Source: a virus. From it: a DNA stretch of 31,147 nucleotides. The translations under genes were made by a program, and so were the position numbers. Below the pieces are notes generated by a model that saw nothing but the letters and a program-made list of their open reading frames with translations, was not told where the DNA came from and searched no databases. Shown here piece by piece: positions 1-8,220 of the stretch (the first letter of the stretch is position 1; every line of letters starts with the position of its first letter). The DNA lies in IMG/VR virus record IMGVR_UViG_3300017757_000068, positions 1-31,147 of that record, one strand, 5' to 3'.

Positions 1-2043
1 AAAGCCAAGGGTATCTTAAAGGGCGCTAAAAAACGGAAAGGTTTGACGCAGCAGGTTCGTCACCTTCGTTCTTCAATGAAAAATGAAACAGCCAAAGAAG
101 GTAAGCCAGAATTTCAAAAGTGGGCTCACCGCTGTAAATTAAATGCTGGTCTGCACTTGGTAGAGATACTCCGACACTCAACAGGAATGATTGAGTATGC
201 CTATATCCTCAAGAGAAAGGGTCACAAGCCCACTAGGTACGTCACAGCCACTCAGGAGACCCTGACATGGATTGAAGACTTCAACGCCTCCAGAGAGCTT
301 ATGCAGCCCTTCTGGATGCCTACAGTAGAACTCCCAAAGCCTTGGGAAAACATCTGGGACGGTGGATATGACTCCACTAACACCTCGCTGCCTCTGTTGC
401 CGTTTATAAAAACAAACAAGATGACTTATCTCAGGAGTCTAGATAGCAAACGGTTATCCTCCCCAATGGAGGCAGCGAATCTAATTCAACAAACTCCTTG
501 GACAGTCAACAGCCCCATACTTGATGTCATGGATTGGGCTTGGGAAAACAATGTCAACGTAGGTGGTTTACCTAGTAGAGAAGATGAATCTCTTCCTCCT
601 ATTCCAAGTGACATGGAAGAGAATGAACAAGCTAAACGTCTCTGGAAAAAGCAAGCAGCCCGAACATATGAGTTCAACTTAAGCACGAAGTCTCAGCGCC
701 TTCTAATAGCCAAGATTTTGTTCCTCGCTAAGAAGTTTAACAAGCATCGTTTCTTCTATCCTACTACTGCGGATTTCCGTGGACGATTGTATAACGTGCC
801 TAGCTTTCTTGGGGTACAAGGACCAGACGTGTGCAGAGCTCTGTTAGAGTTTCATCGTCCAGAAAGATTAAAGACCAAAGCTGATGCTAAATGGCTCGCT
901 ATACACGGGGCAAACGTTGCTGGGTTTGACAAGTACACGCTCGAAGATCGCGAGAAGTGGGCTTACACGTTTGGTGAAGATGCCATCCGCATTGCGAGTG
1001 ATCCAAAAAATAACACCGATTGGATGGACATGGATAAACCTTGGTCTGCTCTGGCGTGGTGCTTTGAATGGGCGAAGTGGATTAAGAATGGTGTCTTAGA
1101 TACTCGCCTACCCTGTGCGATGGATGCAAGTAACAATGGCTTACAAATATTATCATTGCTAATGCGTGATGAACTAGGAGCTGCATCCACAAACGTTTCA
1201 CAAACAGATAAACCTGCTGACATCTACGGTGTCGTTTCTGACGCTGTTCTTGATTACCTAAGACACGATGCTGCTGAGGGAAGCGATACAGCCAAGACAT
1301 GGCTTGCTTGGGGTGTTGATCGAAAAACAACCAAACGCGCAGTTATGACCTATTTCTATGGAGCTACTTACTACTCCTGTAGGCAATATACCGACGAGTG
1401 GTATGAGGATTGTTATCGTTCCAGAAATGTTTCACCTCCGTTCGATGACTTCACTCGTTATGATGCAGTAGGGTATCTCGCCAAGTTAATTTGGAGAGGT
1501 ATTAACGAGGTTTTAGAAAAACCAAAAGAGTGCATGACTTGGCTTCACAAATGCGCGAAAGCTGTATCAGCAACAGGTGAAGGTGTTAACTGGACGAGCC
1601 CTAGCGGGTTTCCTGTTTACCAGTTCTACCACAACGTGGCAGCTCGTAAGGTCTCCTCAAAGCTATACGGACAGGGTGTTCATATATATTTTGAGAAGGA
1701 GCTTGACAGTGTATCTCCCAGACTTCAGCGTCAGGGAATCGCACCAAATTTTGTCCACTCGATTGACGCAGCAATGCTGCACCTCTCAGTGATCAAGGCT
1801 AATCAAAACCACGGCATATACGACTTCTCAATGATTCACGATTCTTATGGCACACACTCGAACAAGTGTGAGGCGTTTGGTGAGACTTTGAGAGGCGTTT
1901 TCGCTGACACTTTTCGCTCCGACTTACTCGCAGACTTCAAGAACGAAGTTGAGAATAATGCTGGAGTGACTCTCCCAGAACTTCCCACTTATGGGAAACT
2001 GGAAACTGAAGATGTACGCCACTCAACGTACTTCTTTTCTTAA
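1..2043 (+). CDS. gp1 (T7-like): T7-like single-subunit RNA polymerase, 5'-truncated by window edge
   Basis: Phage DNA-dependent RNA polymerase that transcribes the middle and late genes. The frame is open from base 1 and a possible TTG at 43 is not needed as a start. About 680 codons are present against 883 aa in T7, so roughly the N-terminal fifth lies outside the window. Visible: palm motif AMDASNNGLQ with catalytic Asp at 1123-1125; the O-helix-like segment KRAVMTYFYGAT (Lys, Arg and Tyr-Gly equivalents of T7 K631/R627/Y639-G640); GIAPNFVHS; and IHDSYG with the second catalytic Asp at 1840-1842. The promoter-specificity loop (about 1645-1720) differs strongly from T7, so T7 promoters are unlikely to be used. 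The C-terminus ends YFFS instead of T7's FAFA. It is followed 21 bp later by the SSB gene. Family assignment is very secure. Confidence 0.97.
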   Translation, partial: KAKGILKGAKKRKGLTQQVRHLRSSMKNETAKEGKPEFQKWAHRCKLNAGLHLVEILRHSTGMIEYAYILKRKGHKPTRYVTATQETLTWIEDFNASRELMQPFWMPTVELPKPWENIWDGGYDSTNTSLPLLPFIKTNKMTYLRSLDSKRLSSPMEAANLIQQTPWTVNSPILDVMDWAWENNVNVGGLPSREDESLPPIPSDMEENEQAKRLWKKQAARTYEFNLSTKSQRLLIAKILFLAKKFNKHRFFYPTTADFRGRLYNVPSFLGVQGPDVCRALLEFHRPERLKTKADAKWLAIHGANVAGFDKYTLEDREKWAYTFGEDAIRIASDPKNNTDWMDMDKPWSALAWCFEWAKWIKNGVLDTRLPCAMDASNNGLQILSLLMRDELGAASTNVSQTDKPADIYGVVSDAVLDYLRHDAAEGSDTAKTWLAWGVDRKTTKRAVMTYFYGATYYSCRQYTDEWYEDCYRSRNVSPPFDDFTRYDAVGYLAKLIWRGINEVLEKPKECMTWLHKCAKAVSATGEGVNWTSPSGFPVYQFYHNVAARKVSSKLYGQGVHIYFEKELDSVSPRLQRQGIAPNFVHSIDAAMLHLSVIKANQNHGIYDFSMIHDSYGTHSNKCEAFGETLRGVFADTFRSDLLADFKNEVENNAGVTLPELPTYGKLETEDVRHSTYFFS

Positions 2044-2064
2044 AGATAATGAGGCAATAATACA

Positions 2065-2655
2065 ATGAATAATACAGTAACAACACCTATCGGCAAAGCC
2101 GTATACCCACACGTTAACGAGCCAAACTTCCGTTTTGACACTAACGGAATGTACAGCATTAAACTTCATCTCGATGAAGATAAGTACAATGGTTTCAAAT
2201 CAAAAATTGATGCAGCCGTTGAAGTTCAGTATGCAGCAGAATGTGCTAAGCAAGATGGTAAAAAACTACGGAGAGCCGACAGTAATCCGATACGTATTAC
2301 ACCCGAAGGTGACTTCGAAATATACGCAAAACAAGCAGCTAAAAAAGATACTAAAAAGGGAGTTCTTGAGTTCTCTGTAGGTATCTTCGACAGTAAAGCT
2401 AGACCTTCCAACGCACAGGTTGGAGGCGGTTCTACAGTCAAACTAGCTGTGAAGCCTTGGTGCTGGTACAACCCGTCATTGGGATTTGGATACACGCTCC
2501 AGCTTCAATCCGTACAAGTGTTAGAGCTTGTTGAATACTCTAACAATGGGAACGTATTCGGTGAAGAAGAGGGTAGCTATCAAGCTGAATCCTTTGGCGA
2601 AGCGTTCGCTCAAGACTCCGATGATGCATCGACGTCGCCAGCCGCGAACTTCTAA
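2065..2655 (+). CDS. gp2.5 (T7-like): single-stranded DNA-binding protein
   Basis: 196-aa SSB that coats single-stranded DNA at the fork and contacts the DNA polymerase and the helicase. The N-terminal pattern (TPIGKAVYPHVNEPN, then KLHLD) and the central OB-fold-type segment with GVLEFSVGIFDSKARPS are typical of podophage gp2.5. The last 30 residues are Glu/Asp-rich and end in Phe, the acidic tail with terminal aromatic residue that mediates protein contacts in T7. The start ATG is preceded by GAGG about 10 bases upstream, one of the few recognisable Shine-Dalgarno-like sites in the window. The 3' end overlaps the start of endonuclease I. Assignment is from gene order plus tail architecture. 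Confidence 0.93.
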   Translation: MNNTVTTPIGKAVYPHVNEPNFRFDTNGMYSIKLHLDEDKYNGFKSKIDAAVEVQYAAECAKQDGKKLRRADSNPIRITPEGDFEIYAKQAAKKDTKKGVLEFSVGIFDSKARPSNAQVGGGSTVKLAVKPWCWYNPSLGFGYTLQLQSVQVLELVEYSNNGNVFGEEEGSYQAESFGEAFAQDSDDASTSPAANF

Positions 2656-3004
2656 GTTTCGCTCTGGGTTCGAAAAAGTAATTGACGCCCAGCTCACGAG
2701 GGTGGGCGTCTCTTACTCTTACGAATCTATGAAGCTTAGCTATGTCTTAGAGAAGACTTATACTCCCGACTTTATCTTAGATAACGGGATTATAATCGAG
2801 GCTAAGGGATATTGGGAACCTGCCGACCGTACCAAACACCTAAAGGTACGGGAGGCTAACCCCGACTTAGATATTAGATTCTGTTTCCAAAATGCTTGGA
2901 ACCGTCTCAGCAAACGCAGCTCAACCACATATGCCACTTGGTGCGATAAGCACAAATTCAAGTGGTCACATCAAAGAATACCAGAAGAATGGCTTTTACA
3001 GTAA
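2621..3004 (+). CDS. gp3 (T7-like): endonuclease I, Holliday-junction resolvase
   Basis: 127-aa homologue of T7 endonuclease I (149 aa), which cleaves branched DNA and helps break down host DNA. All four catalytic residues are in place: Glu18 in FRSGFE, Asp50 in YTPDF, Glu60 and Lys62 in IEAKG, with the same D-10-E-2-K spacing as T7. WCDKHKFKW and IPEEWL match the family's C-terminal part. T7's basic C-terminal extension is absent. The frame is open further upstream (ATG at 2528), but ATG 2621 or 2624 places the FRSG motif 12 residues from the start, as in T7, and gives a 35-bp overlap with the SSB gene rather than a 128-bp one. A Shine-Dalgarno site is not evident; translation is probably coupled. 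Confidence 0.94.
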   Translation: MMHRRRQPRTSKFRSGFEKVIDAQLTRVGVSYSYESMKLSYVLEKTYTPDFILDNGIIIEAKGYWEPADRTKHLKVREANPDLDIRFCFQNAWNRLSKRSSTTYATWCDKHKFKWSHQRIPEEWLLQ

Positions 3005-4596
3005 CACACCAACCATGCACTAAATGCGGAAGCAGTAATGCACTCTCGTACAACGACGACGGGAGTGCTTATTGTTTCAAATGTCAAACACACTTCCCTG
3101 CCAATAGCACGGGACAACAACCACAACCCTCACCACGTATGCAATCCAATGATAAATTTATCACAGGCACTCTCTCACCTCTCACAGCGCGCGGTATCAC
3201 TGAAGATACGTGTAAAAGATATGATTATCGTATCGGTTCTATCAACGGTATGCCTTGCCACATTGCCAATTATAAAGATGATTCAGGCAGAGTCATGGCT
3301 CAAAAATATCGCTTCGAAGACAAGCGGTTCACATGCCAAGGTTCACCTTCGACTTTTTTTGGTCAGCATCTGTTTCCTAATGGCGGTCATCATCTCTGCA
3401 TCACTGAAGGTGAGATCGACTGTCTTACAGTTAGTCAACTACAAGGAAATAAGTGGGCAGTCGTAAGTCTTCCTAACGGATGCGCTTCAGCTAAGAAGAT
3501 GTTCAAAGACCACATGAAGTGGTTAGACTCCTTTGGTCACATCGTCCTATGCTTCGACAACGATGAAGCAGGTAACGAAGCTATAGAGGCTGTTAGTCAC
3601 CTCCTACCTCTAGGCAAGACAAGAGTAGCTAAGCTTCCTATGAAGGACGCAAACGAGATGCTACTTGCTGGAGAAGGTAAGGAAGTTGTTCGTGCTTGTT
3701 TCGATGCTAAACCTTGGCGTCCAGATGCTATCCTAGATGGCTCTGAGATGTTTGAACGTCTCACTACATTCGAGAACTACGAAACAGTACCTTACCCTTT
3801 TAAGGGCTTGAATAATCTTACCAAGGGTTTTCGCAAATCTGAGATCGCTACGTTCTGTGCTGGTTCTGGTATAGGCAAGAGTCTGGTCTGTAAACAAATC
3901 ATACACAGCTTCCTGACAACTACCGACAAGAAGGTTGGTATGATTGCGCTGGAAGAGTCAGTAGAGCGTACTGCTAATTCCATTATCGGTATTGATATGC
4001 AGAAGCCTATCCACCTTGAGCCCTTCACACCTGATGATGATTATACCGAGTCCTATAACCGTACTGTAGGATCAGGTAACTTTTTCCTCTACGACCATTG
4101 GGGCTCACTCGATGCTGACCACCTACTAGGTCACATGCGTTATATGATTAAAGCGCTCGAAGTTGATTACATCTGTCTCGATCACTTGAGCATCGTTGTA
4201 AGTGACCAAGACGGTGGAGATGAACGCAAGACCATCGACCGCTTGATGACTAAGCTACGTGCTCTCGTACAAGAGACAAACATCGGTCTGCTTCTTGTCT
4301 CTCACCTCAAGCGTCCAGAAGGACGTGGACACGAGGAAGGCACAACAACAAGTCTTTCGCACCTACGGGGCTCAGCGAGTATTGCACAGCTCAGTGACAC
4401 CGTCATTGGACTAGAGCGTAACCAACAAGCTGCGGAGAACAGAAACCAAACTCAGATGCGTGTTCTCAAGAACCGCTTTTGTGGTCTCACTGGTCTAGCT
4501 TCTACTATCATATATGACCCCGACACAGGGATACTCACAGAAGCACAGGTTAACAACTTCGAAGAGGAAGGAGGCAGCACTAATGCACCCTTCTAA
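2989..4596 (+). CDS. gp4 (T7-like): DNA primase-helicase
   Basis: 535-aa bifunctional protein against 566 aa in T7. N-terminal zinc-binding domain: CTKC (residues 10-13) and CFKC (29-32). The TOPRIM primase has TEGEID and FDNDEAGN. The RecA-like hexameric helicase has Walker A GSGIGKS (292-298), EESVE, LDHLSIVVS and a HLKRPEGRGHEEG segment. The C-terminus ends in Phe after an acidic stretch, as in T7, where it docks on the polymerase. A GTG at 2962 would add nine residues; ATG 2989 is preferred because it puts the zinc motif at the normal distance from the N-terminus, and it overlaps the end of endonuclease I by 16 bp. A Met at residue 51, just after the zinc domain, could give a helicase-only short form like T7 4B, but no ribosome site supports it. 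Confidence 0.97.
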   Translation: MAFTVTHQPCTKCGSSNALSYNDDGSAYCFKCQTHFPANSTGQQPQPSPRMQSNDKFITGTLSPLTARGITEDTCKRYDYRIGSINGMPCHIANYKDDSGRVMAQKYRFEDKRFTCQGSPSTFFGQHLFPNGGHHLCITEGEIDCLTVSQLQGNKWAVVSLPNGCASAKKMFKDHMKWLDSFGHIVLCFDNDEAGNEAIEAVSHLLPLGKTRVAKLPMKDANEMLLAGEGKEVVRACFDAKPWRPDAILDGSEMFERLTTFENYETVPYPFKGLNNLTKGFRKSEIATFCAGSGIGKSLVCKQIIHSFLTTTDKKVGMIALEESVERTANSIIGIDMQKPIHLEPFTPDDDYTESYNRTVGSGNFFLYDHWGSLDADHLLGHMRYMIKALEVDYICLDHLSIVVSDQDGGDERKTIDRLMTKLRALVQETNIGLLLVSHLKRPEGRGHEEGTTTSLSHLRGSASIAQLSDTVIGLERNQQAAENRNQTQMRVLKNRFCGLTGLASTIIYDPDTGILTEAQVNNFEEEGGSTNAPF

Positions 4597-6400
4597 TATA
4601 TTATTCTTTGACGCTGAGACCAACGCACCTAAGAGCTTCTCTACTCTTGATGGATTAGACAAGATACACTGCCTGTGCATCTTCGATCCCATTGAACGTA
4701 AGTCATACAGCTTCCGTAAGAACTTCCAAGAGGACAATATCGAGGAAGGTTTGGAAATGCTCCGTAATGCTAATGCAATCTGTGGACACAACATCATAGG
4801 CTTCGACGTCCCTGCGTTGTTTAAGCTCTACGGCTTCAAACATCCTTACCTTGTTGATACTCTTGTGATGTCTCGCTGCATCTTCCCAGACATCAAAGTA
4901 AGTGACTTCTCCCGTATGGATTATCCTAAGAAGCTCATAGGCTCTCACAGCCTTGAGTCTTGGGGACACCGTATTGGTGTCAAAAAAGATTGTGATGCTG
5001 TTCAGTCAGAGGATTGGTCTACTTGGTCTCAGGAGATGGAAGACTACTGTGTCCAAGACGTCACGGTGACTTATAATCTCTACAAGTATCTCATGAAGAA
5101 ATCACCAGACGAGCGTATGCTTGAGCTGGAGCATGACTTCGCTATTCACATCCGTCAGCAAGAGTTCAACGGGTTTCCTTTTGATAAAGAAGCAGCGTTG
5201 AAATTATGCTCAGAGTTATCAGTACGTCGCGTTGAACTTGAGGAAATACTCCAAGAGGCTTTTCCTCCTCGTGTAGAGACAATGAAGACACAAGTCTGGG
5301 TAACTCCTAACGGAACAGAGTTTGAGTTCAAAACAGCAGCACTCAACGCTGGTTTTAAACAAGCTGATATCGAAAGAGGACGATACAAGACTCGTGACAT
5401 TCCATTCAATCCTTTGAGTCGTGACCAGATCGCTGAGCGGCTTATGGAACGAGGTTGGAAACCTGCTGCGTATGAGGGTAAACGTCCCAAGATTGATGAG
5501 GCAGTATTAAAGCAAATAAATACTCCTGAAGCTGAGATACTCTTAGAGTACCTCCTAGTTATGAAACGTCTTGGGCAAGTTGCCGAAGGTCGTAATGCTT
5601 GGCTTAAGATGATTGAAGGCGACCGTATACACGGAAGCATCAACACCAACGGAGCTGTTAGTGGACGCTGTACGCACCGCTCACCGAACGTTGCACAGAC
5701 TCCGTCCTCTCGTTCTCCGTATGGTAAAGAGTGTCGCTCTTGCTTCACCGCACCAAAGGGTAAAGTGTTAGTAGGTGCTGACGCTTCAGGACTCGAATTA
5801 AGAGCTCTGGCTGGATACTTATACTTCTACGACAAAGGTGAGTATGTGAAGATCGTTACTACTGGTGACGTACACACAGCTAACCAAGAAGCAGCTGGAC
5901 TCACCAGCCGTGACCAAGCCAAGACATATATCTACGCACTTTGCTACGGTGCTGGTGATGCTAAGATTGGTCAGATCATAGGAGGCTCGGCAGCGGATGG
6001 TCGCAGATTAAAGGACAGCTTCAAGGATAAGTTTCCTGCGTATGGACGTCTTATGACTGATATAGCCAGTACAGTGGATGCTAAAGGCTTCCTGACGGGC
6101 TTAGACGGACGCAAGCTGCCCTGTAGGTCAAAGCATTCCGCTCTGAACGTCTTATTACAGTCCGCTGGGGCTGTTATCATGAAGAAAGCACTCGTGCTGT
6201 TTGTTAAGATGGCTCGTCATCCTTTTGAGATGCACGGGAACATCCACGATGAAGTTCAATTCTCCTGCGAACCTCAACATGCTGACTCACTTGGTCAGTG
6301 TTTTGTTGACGCTCTCGAAGAAGCAGGAAAGGCGTTGAAATTTAACTGTCCTCTAACAGGTGAATACTCTGTTGGGGCTAACTGGTCTGAAACTCACTAA
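4583..6400 (+). CDS. gp5 (T7-like): DNA polymerase, family A with 3'-5' exonuclease
   Basis: 605-aa replicative polymerase (T7: 704 aa). Exonuclease: Asp10 and Glu12 in FFDAET, GHNIIGFDVP (Exo II), and YCVQDVTVT (Exo III). Polymerase: motif A GADASGLELRALA with Asp400, motif B RDQAKTYIYALCYGAGD, motif C IHDEVQF with His555, Asp556, Glu557. The chosen ATG has an AGGAGG seven bases upstream and overlaps the helicase gene by 14 bp; an in-frame ATG at 4514 would add 23 unrelated residues. The segment between the RRVELEEILQEAF helix and FNPLSRDQI, where T7 carries the thioredoxin-binding loop, is about 25 residues shorter than in T7. Confidence 0.97.
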   Translation: MHPSNILFFDAETNAPKSFSTLDGLDKIHCLCIFDPIERKSYSFRKNFQEDNIEEGLEMLRNANAICGHNIIGFDVPALFKLYGFKHPYLVDTLVMSRCIFPDIKVSDFSRMDYPKKLIGSHSLESWGHRIGVKKDCDAVQSEDWSTWSQEMEDYCVQDVTVTYNLYKYLMKKSPDERMLELEHDFAIHIRQQEFNGFPFDKEAALKLCSELSVRRVELEEILQEAFPPRVETMKTQVWVTPNGTEFEFKTAALNAGFKQADIERGRYKTRDIPFNPLSRDQIAERLMERGWKPAAYEGKRPKIDEAVLKQINTPEAEILLEYLLVMKRLGQVAEGRNAWLKMIEGDRIHGSINTNGAVSGRCTHRSPNVAQTPSSRSPYGKECRSCFTAPKGKVLVGADASGLELRALAGYLYFYDKGEYVKIVTTGDVHTANQEAAGLTSRDQAKTYIYALCYGAGDAKIGQIIGGSAADGRRLKDSFKDKFPAYGRLMTDIASTVDAKGFLTGLDGRKLPCRSKHSALNVLLQSAGAVIMKKALVLFVKMARHPFEMHGNIHDEVQFSCEPQHADSLGQCFVDALEEAGKALKFNCPLTGEYSVGANWSETH

Positions 6401-6401
6401 T

Positions 6402-7139
6402 ATGAATATTAAAAGAACAATGCTAGTAGATGGGGATATGGTAGCCTTTAGAGCTGCCTCCGCTACAGAAGAAGCCATCAAATGGAATGATGATTACTGG
6501 ACGCTTATGTGCGACCCTGATCAAGCCAAAGATGTCTTCATGAAACACCTCGATCAGCTTATGGATCACGTCGCCTGTGATGACGTCCATCTCGCTTTCT
6601 CTTCCAGTAAGTGCTTCCGACACGACCTCAACTCTAACTACAAGTCCAACCGTAAAGACAAGCGTAAGCCTATAGCTTTAAAAGACCTTGTCTATTGGGC
6701 TCGTAAGAAGTGGACGAGCTTTGTATGGGACAACCTCGAAGCTGATGATGTCATCGGTATCTTGGCTACTCGTAAGGATACTAACTACATGGTGGTATCT
6801 GGAGACAAGGACTTCCGAACCATCCCATGTGAACAATATGATTACCTCCGCTGTGAGTTCCACGACATCTCTGAAGCAGAAGCTGATTTTAACTTTTTCA
6901 CACAAGCCCTGTCTGGCGACCCTACGGATGGTTATGCAGGACTAAAAGGCTTTGGTCCTAAAACATCCATAAAGCTCTTAGATAAGCAGGGAGCAACTTG
7001 GGAGACCGTTCGAGACGCTTACATCGCCAAAGGCAGCACCGAAGAGGAAGCGCTCCTCAACGCACGTATGGCTTACATCCTCCGTAGTGATAACTACGAC
7101 CTAACCACTCAGAAAGTAAAATTATGGGAACCAAAGTAG
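6402..7139 (+). CDS. gp6 (T7-like): 5'-3' exonuclease (FEN/RNase H-like)
   Basis: 245-aa exonuclease (T7 gp6: 300 aa) that removes RNA primers and digests host DNA. Metal-binding acidic clusters are visible in order: MLVDGDMVAF at the N-terminus, LEADDVIG, VVSGDKDF, then GDPTDGYAGLKGFGPKTS, the helix-hairpin-helix DNA-binding element. YKSNRK before the second cluster matches the basic arch segment of the family. The C-terminal pattern of MAYILRSDNYDL and KLWEPK mirrors T7 (ARILRFNEYNF and LWRP). The start ATG lies one base after the polymerase stop; an upstream in-frame GTG (6360) inside the polymerase gene gives an unlike extension. The last 16 bp overlap the next gene. Confidence 0.93.
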   Translation: MNIKRTMLVDGDMVAFRAASATEEAIKWNDDYWTLMCDPDQAKDVFMKHLDQLMDHVACDDVHLAFSSSKCFRHDLNSNYKSNRKDKRKPIALKDLVYWARKKWTSFVWDNLEADDVIGILATRKDTNYMVVSGDKDFRTIPCEQYDYLRCEFHDISEAEADFNFFTQALSGDPTDGYAGLKGFGPKTSIKLLDKQGATWETVRDAYIAKGSTEEEALLNARMAYILRSDNYDLTTQKVKLWEPK

Positions 7140-7519
7140 AACAATTAGAATTTGACTTCATGAAATATCAGAGTGAAGCAACCCTGCCAGACTCTGGAGA
7201 ACGTTCAGAGTTTGAAACTGGAGCAGTCCGTGACGCGATGAGCGGTAAAGGTATGCCTAGTTTAATTCCAATCCAAGCTCTTCGTCTCGTATCAAAACGG
7301 TTTGAAGATGGAGCCACCAAGTATGGCAGAGATAACTGGAAGAAAGGTATCCCGTTATCCCGTTATGTTGACAGCCTCTACCGCCACCTGTGGCAGTTTA
7401 TAGAGGATGATACAGCCGAAGACCACGCAGGAGCTATTGTATGGAATGCTATGTGCCTTATCCAAACTAAGGAATGGATAGAAAAAGGAAAACTCCCAGA
7501 GACTCTTAATGACCTATGA
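7124..7519 (+). CDS. DUF5664 family, MazZ-like dATP/dGTP pyrophosphohydrolase
   Basis: 131-aa protein with the hallmark of DUF5664: GAVRD, a KGMPSLIP segment, KRFEDGATKYGRDNWKKGIPLS, then SLYRHLWQFIEDD and AEDHAGAIVWNAMCLI. The family is an all-alpha MazG-type NTP pyrophosphohydrolase. Its best-studied relative, MazZ, cuts dATP and dGTP to the monophosphates and supplies dGMP for 2-aminoadenine (Z) DNA synthesis. Conserved acidic residues in the FIEDD and EDH helices are the likely metal ligands. The gene overlaps the exonuclease by 16 bp and the next ORF by 4 bp, so it is part of the replication operon. No PurZ partner is visible. The role here, dNTP-pool adjustment or part of base modification, is inferred; the family call is solid. 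Confidence 0.85.
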   Translation: MGTKVEQLEFDFMKYQSEATLPDSGERSEFETGAVRDAMSGKGMPSLIPIQALRLVSKRFEDGATKYGRDNWKKGIPLSRYVDSLYRHLWQFIEDDTAEDHAGAIVWNAMCLIQTKEWIEKGKLPETLNDL

Positions 7520-7803
7520 TGCCTCCAAAAAGACCTGAACGACCTCAGCTTGACCTAGACTTTATTATGGACGGAGCAGTTGATGAAGCTATTTTATTCG
7601 ATCAACTAGAGGATGCAATAGTGGGGGTCGATCACAACGGCTACCTAGTTTACAGTCACGAACAGATGCTCCGCTGCTTTATGGAACAAGGTATGACACA
7701 AGAAGAAGCCTTTGAGTGGATTGATTTTAATATCTTAGGTTTCAACGGAGGTGATGGTTTTACTATAATCATGCAAGAGAGAGGGACTAAATATGATGCG
7801 TGA
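7516..7803 (+). CDS. hypothetical acidic protein
   Basis: 95 aa, not recognised. It begins MMPPKRPERPQ and then is acidic (DLDFIMDGAVDEAILFDQLEDAIVG), with a helical EQGMTQEEAFEWIDFN segment and a FNGGDGF turn. No signal peptide or membrane segment. ATGA overlap with the DUF5664 gene and an 11-bp overlap with the following ORF indicate translational coupling. Small acidic proteins in this position are common in marine T7-like phages, but I cannot name a function. Confidence 0.75.
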   Translation: MMPPKRPERPQLDLDFIMDGAVDEAILFDQLEDAIVGVDHNGYLVYSHEQMLRCFMEQGMTQEEAFEWIDFNILGFNGGDGFTIIMQERGTKYDA

Positions 7804-7993
7804 CACCGAAAAAACCTGCCCGTTCATTACTGATGAACTCATTGAATACATTGAAGAATGCTTTCCGATGAAGGATTTTGATGTGTCAACGACCAAAGAA
7901 CAGTTATTGTCCCACGTGGGTCAAAGGACTGTTGTTAACTTCCTAAAACATCAACATGTAATGCAGAATGAATCTGTAATTACCAACCAATAG
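7793..7993 (+). CDS. hypothetical small protein
   Basis: 66 aa, not recognised. Predominantly helical composition with a TDELIEYIEECFP helix followed by TTKEQLLSHVGQRTVVNFLK. No transmembrane segment and no obvious zinc motif (two Cys only). It overlaps the previous gene by 11 bp and sits 6 bp before the gp7.3-like gene, so it closes the replication-to-structure junction. Considered real because of tight packing and absence of a competing frame. Confidence 0.65.
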   Translation: MMRDTEKTCPFITDELIEYIEECFPMKDFDVSTTKEQLLSHVGQRTVVNFLKHQHVMQNESVITNQ

Positions 7994-7999
7994 AGAAAT

Positions 8000-8215
8000 A
8001 TGTGTTCATCAAGCAAGCCTAAAATGCCCGACATACCTAAACCAGCGCCACCCCCCGCTCCTCCTCCCCCTCCAACAGAGACAGCTAAAGTGGTAAAGAA
8101 TAAAGGTGTCCAAAAACGCGCCTCAACTAGAAATCGCGGCACTTCATCACTAACAATGAGACGCTCTAGTGTGAACACAGGCTCCTCTGGAAGTGGCGCT
8201 AAGATTAATTACTAA
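8000..8215 (+). CDS. gp7.3 (T7-like): gp7.3-like small tail or host-range protein, proline-rich
   Basis: 71 aa. Residues 8-27 are a proline/alanine run (PKMPDIPKPAPPPAPPPPP). The C-terminal half is basic and Ser/Arg-rich (RASTRNRGTSSLTMRRSS) and ends in GSGAKINY. T7 gp7.3, needed for adsorption and tail assembly, ends in a similar way (SLSVARSSGGGINI) and occupies the same position just upstream of the portal block. The N-terminus MCSSSKP has an early Cys but no hydrophobic signal, so a lipoprotein is unlikely. The match is to composition and C-terminal motif, not to full length (T7: 99 aa). Confidence 0.65.
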   Translation: MCSSSKPKMPDIPKPAPPPAPPPPPTETAKVVKNKGVQKRASTRNRGTSSLTMRRSSVNTGSSGSGAKINY

Positions 8216-8220
8216 ATAGT

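Noticed and set aside
7124-7519. Evidence for a 2-aminoadenine (Z) genome
   Set aside because: Only the MazZ-like gene is present; there is no PurZ in the window, so base replacement cannot be claimed.
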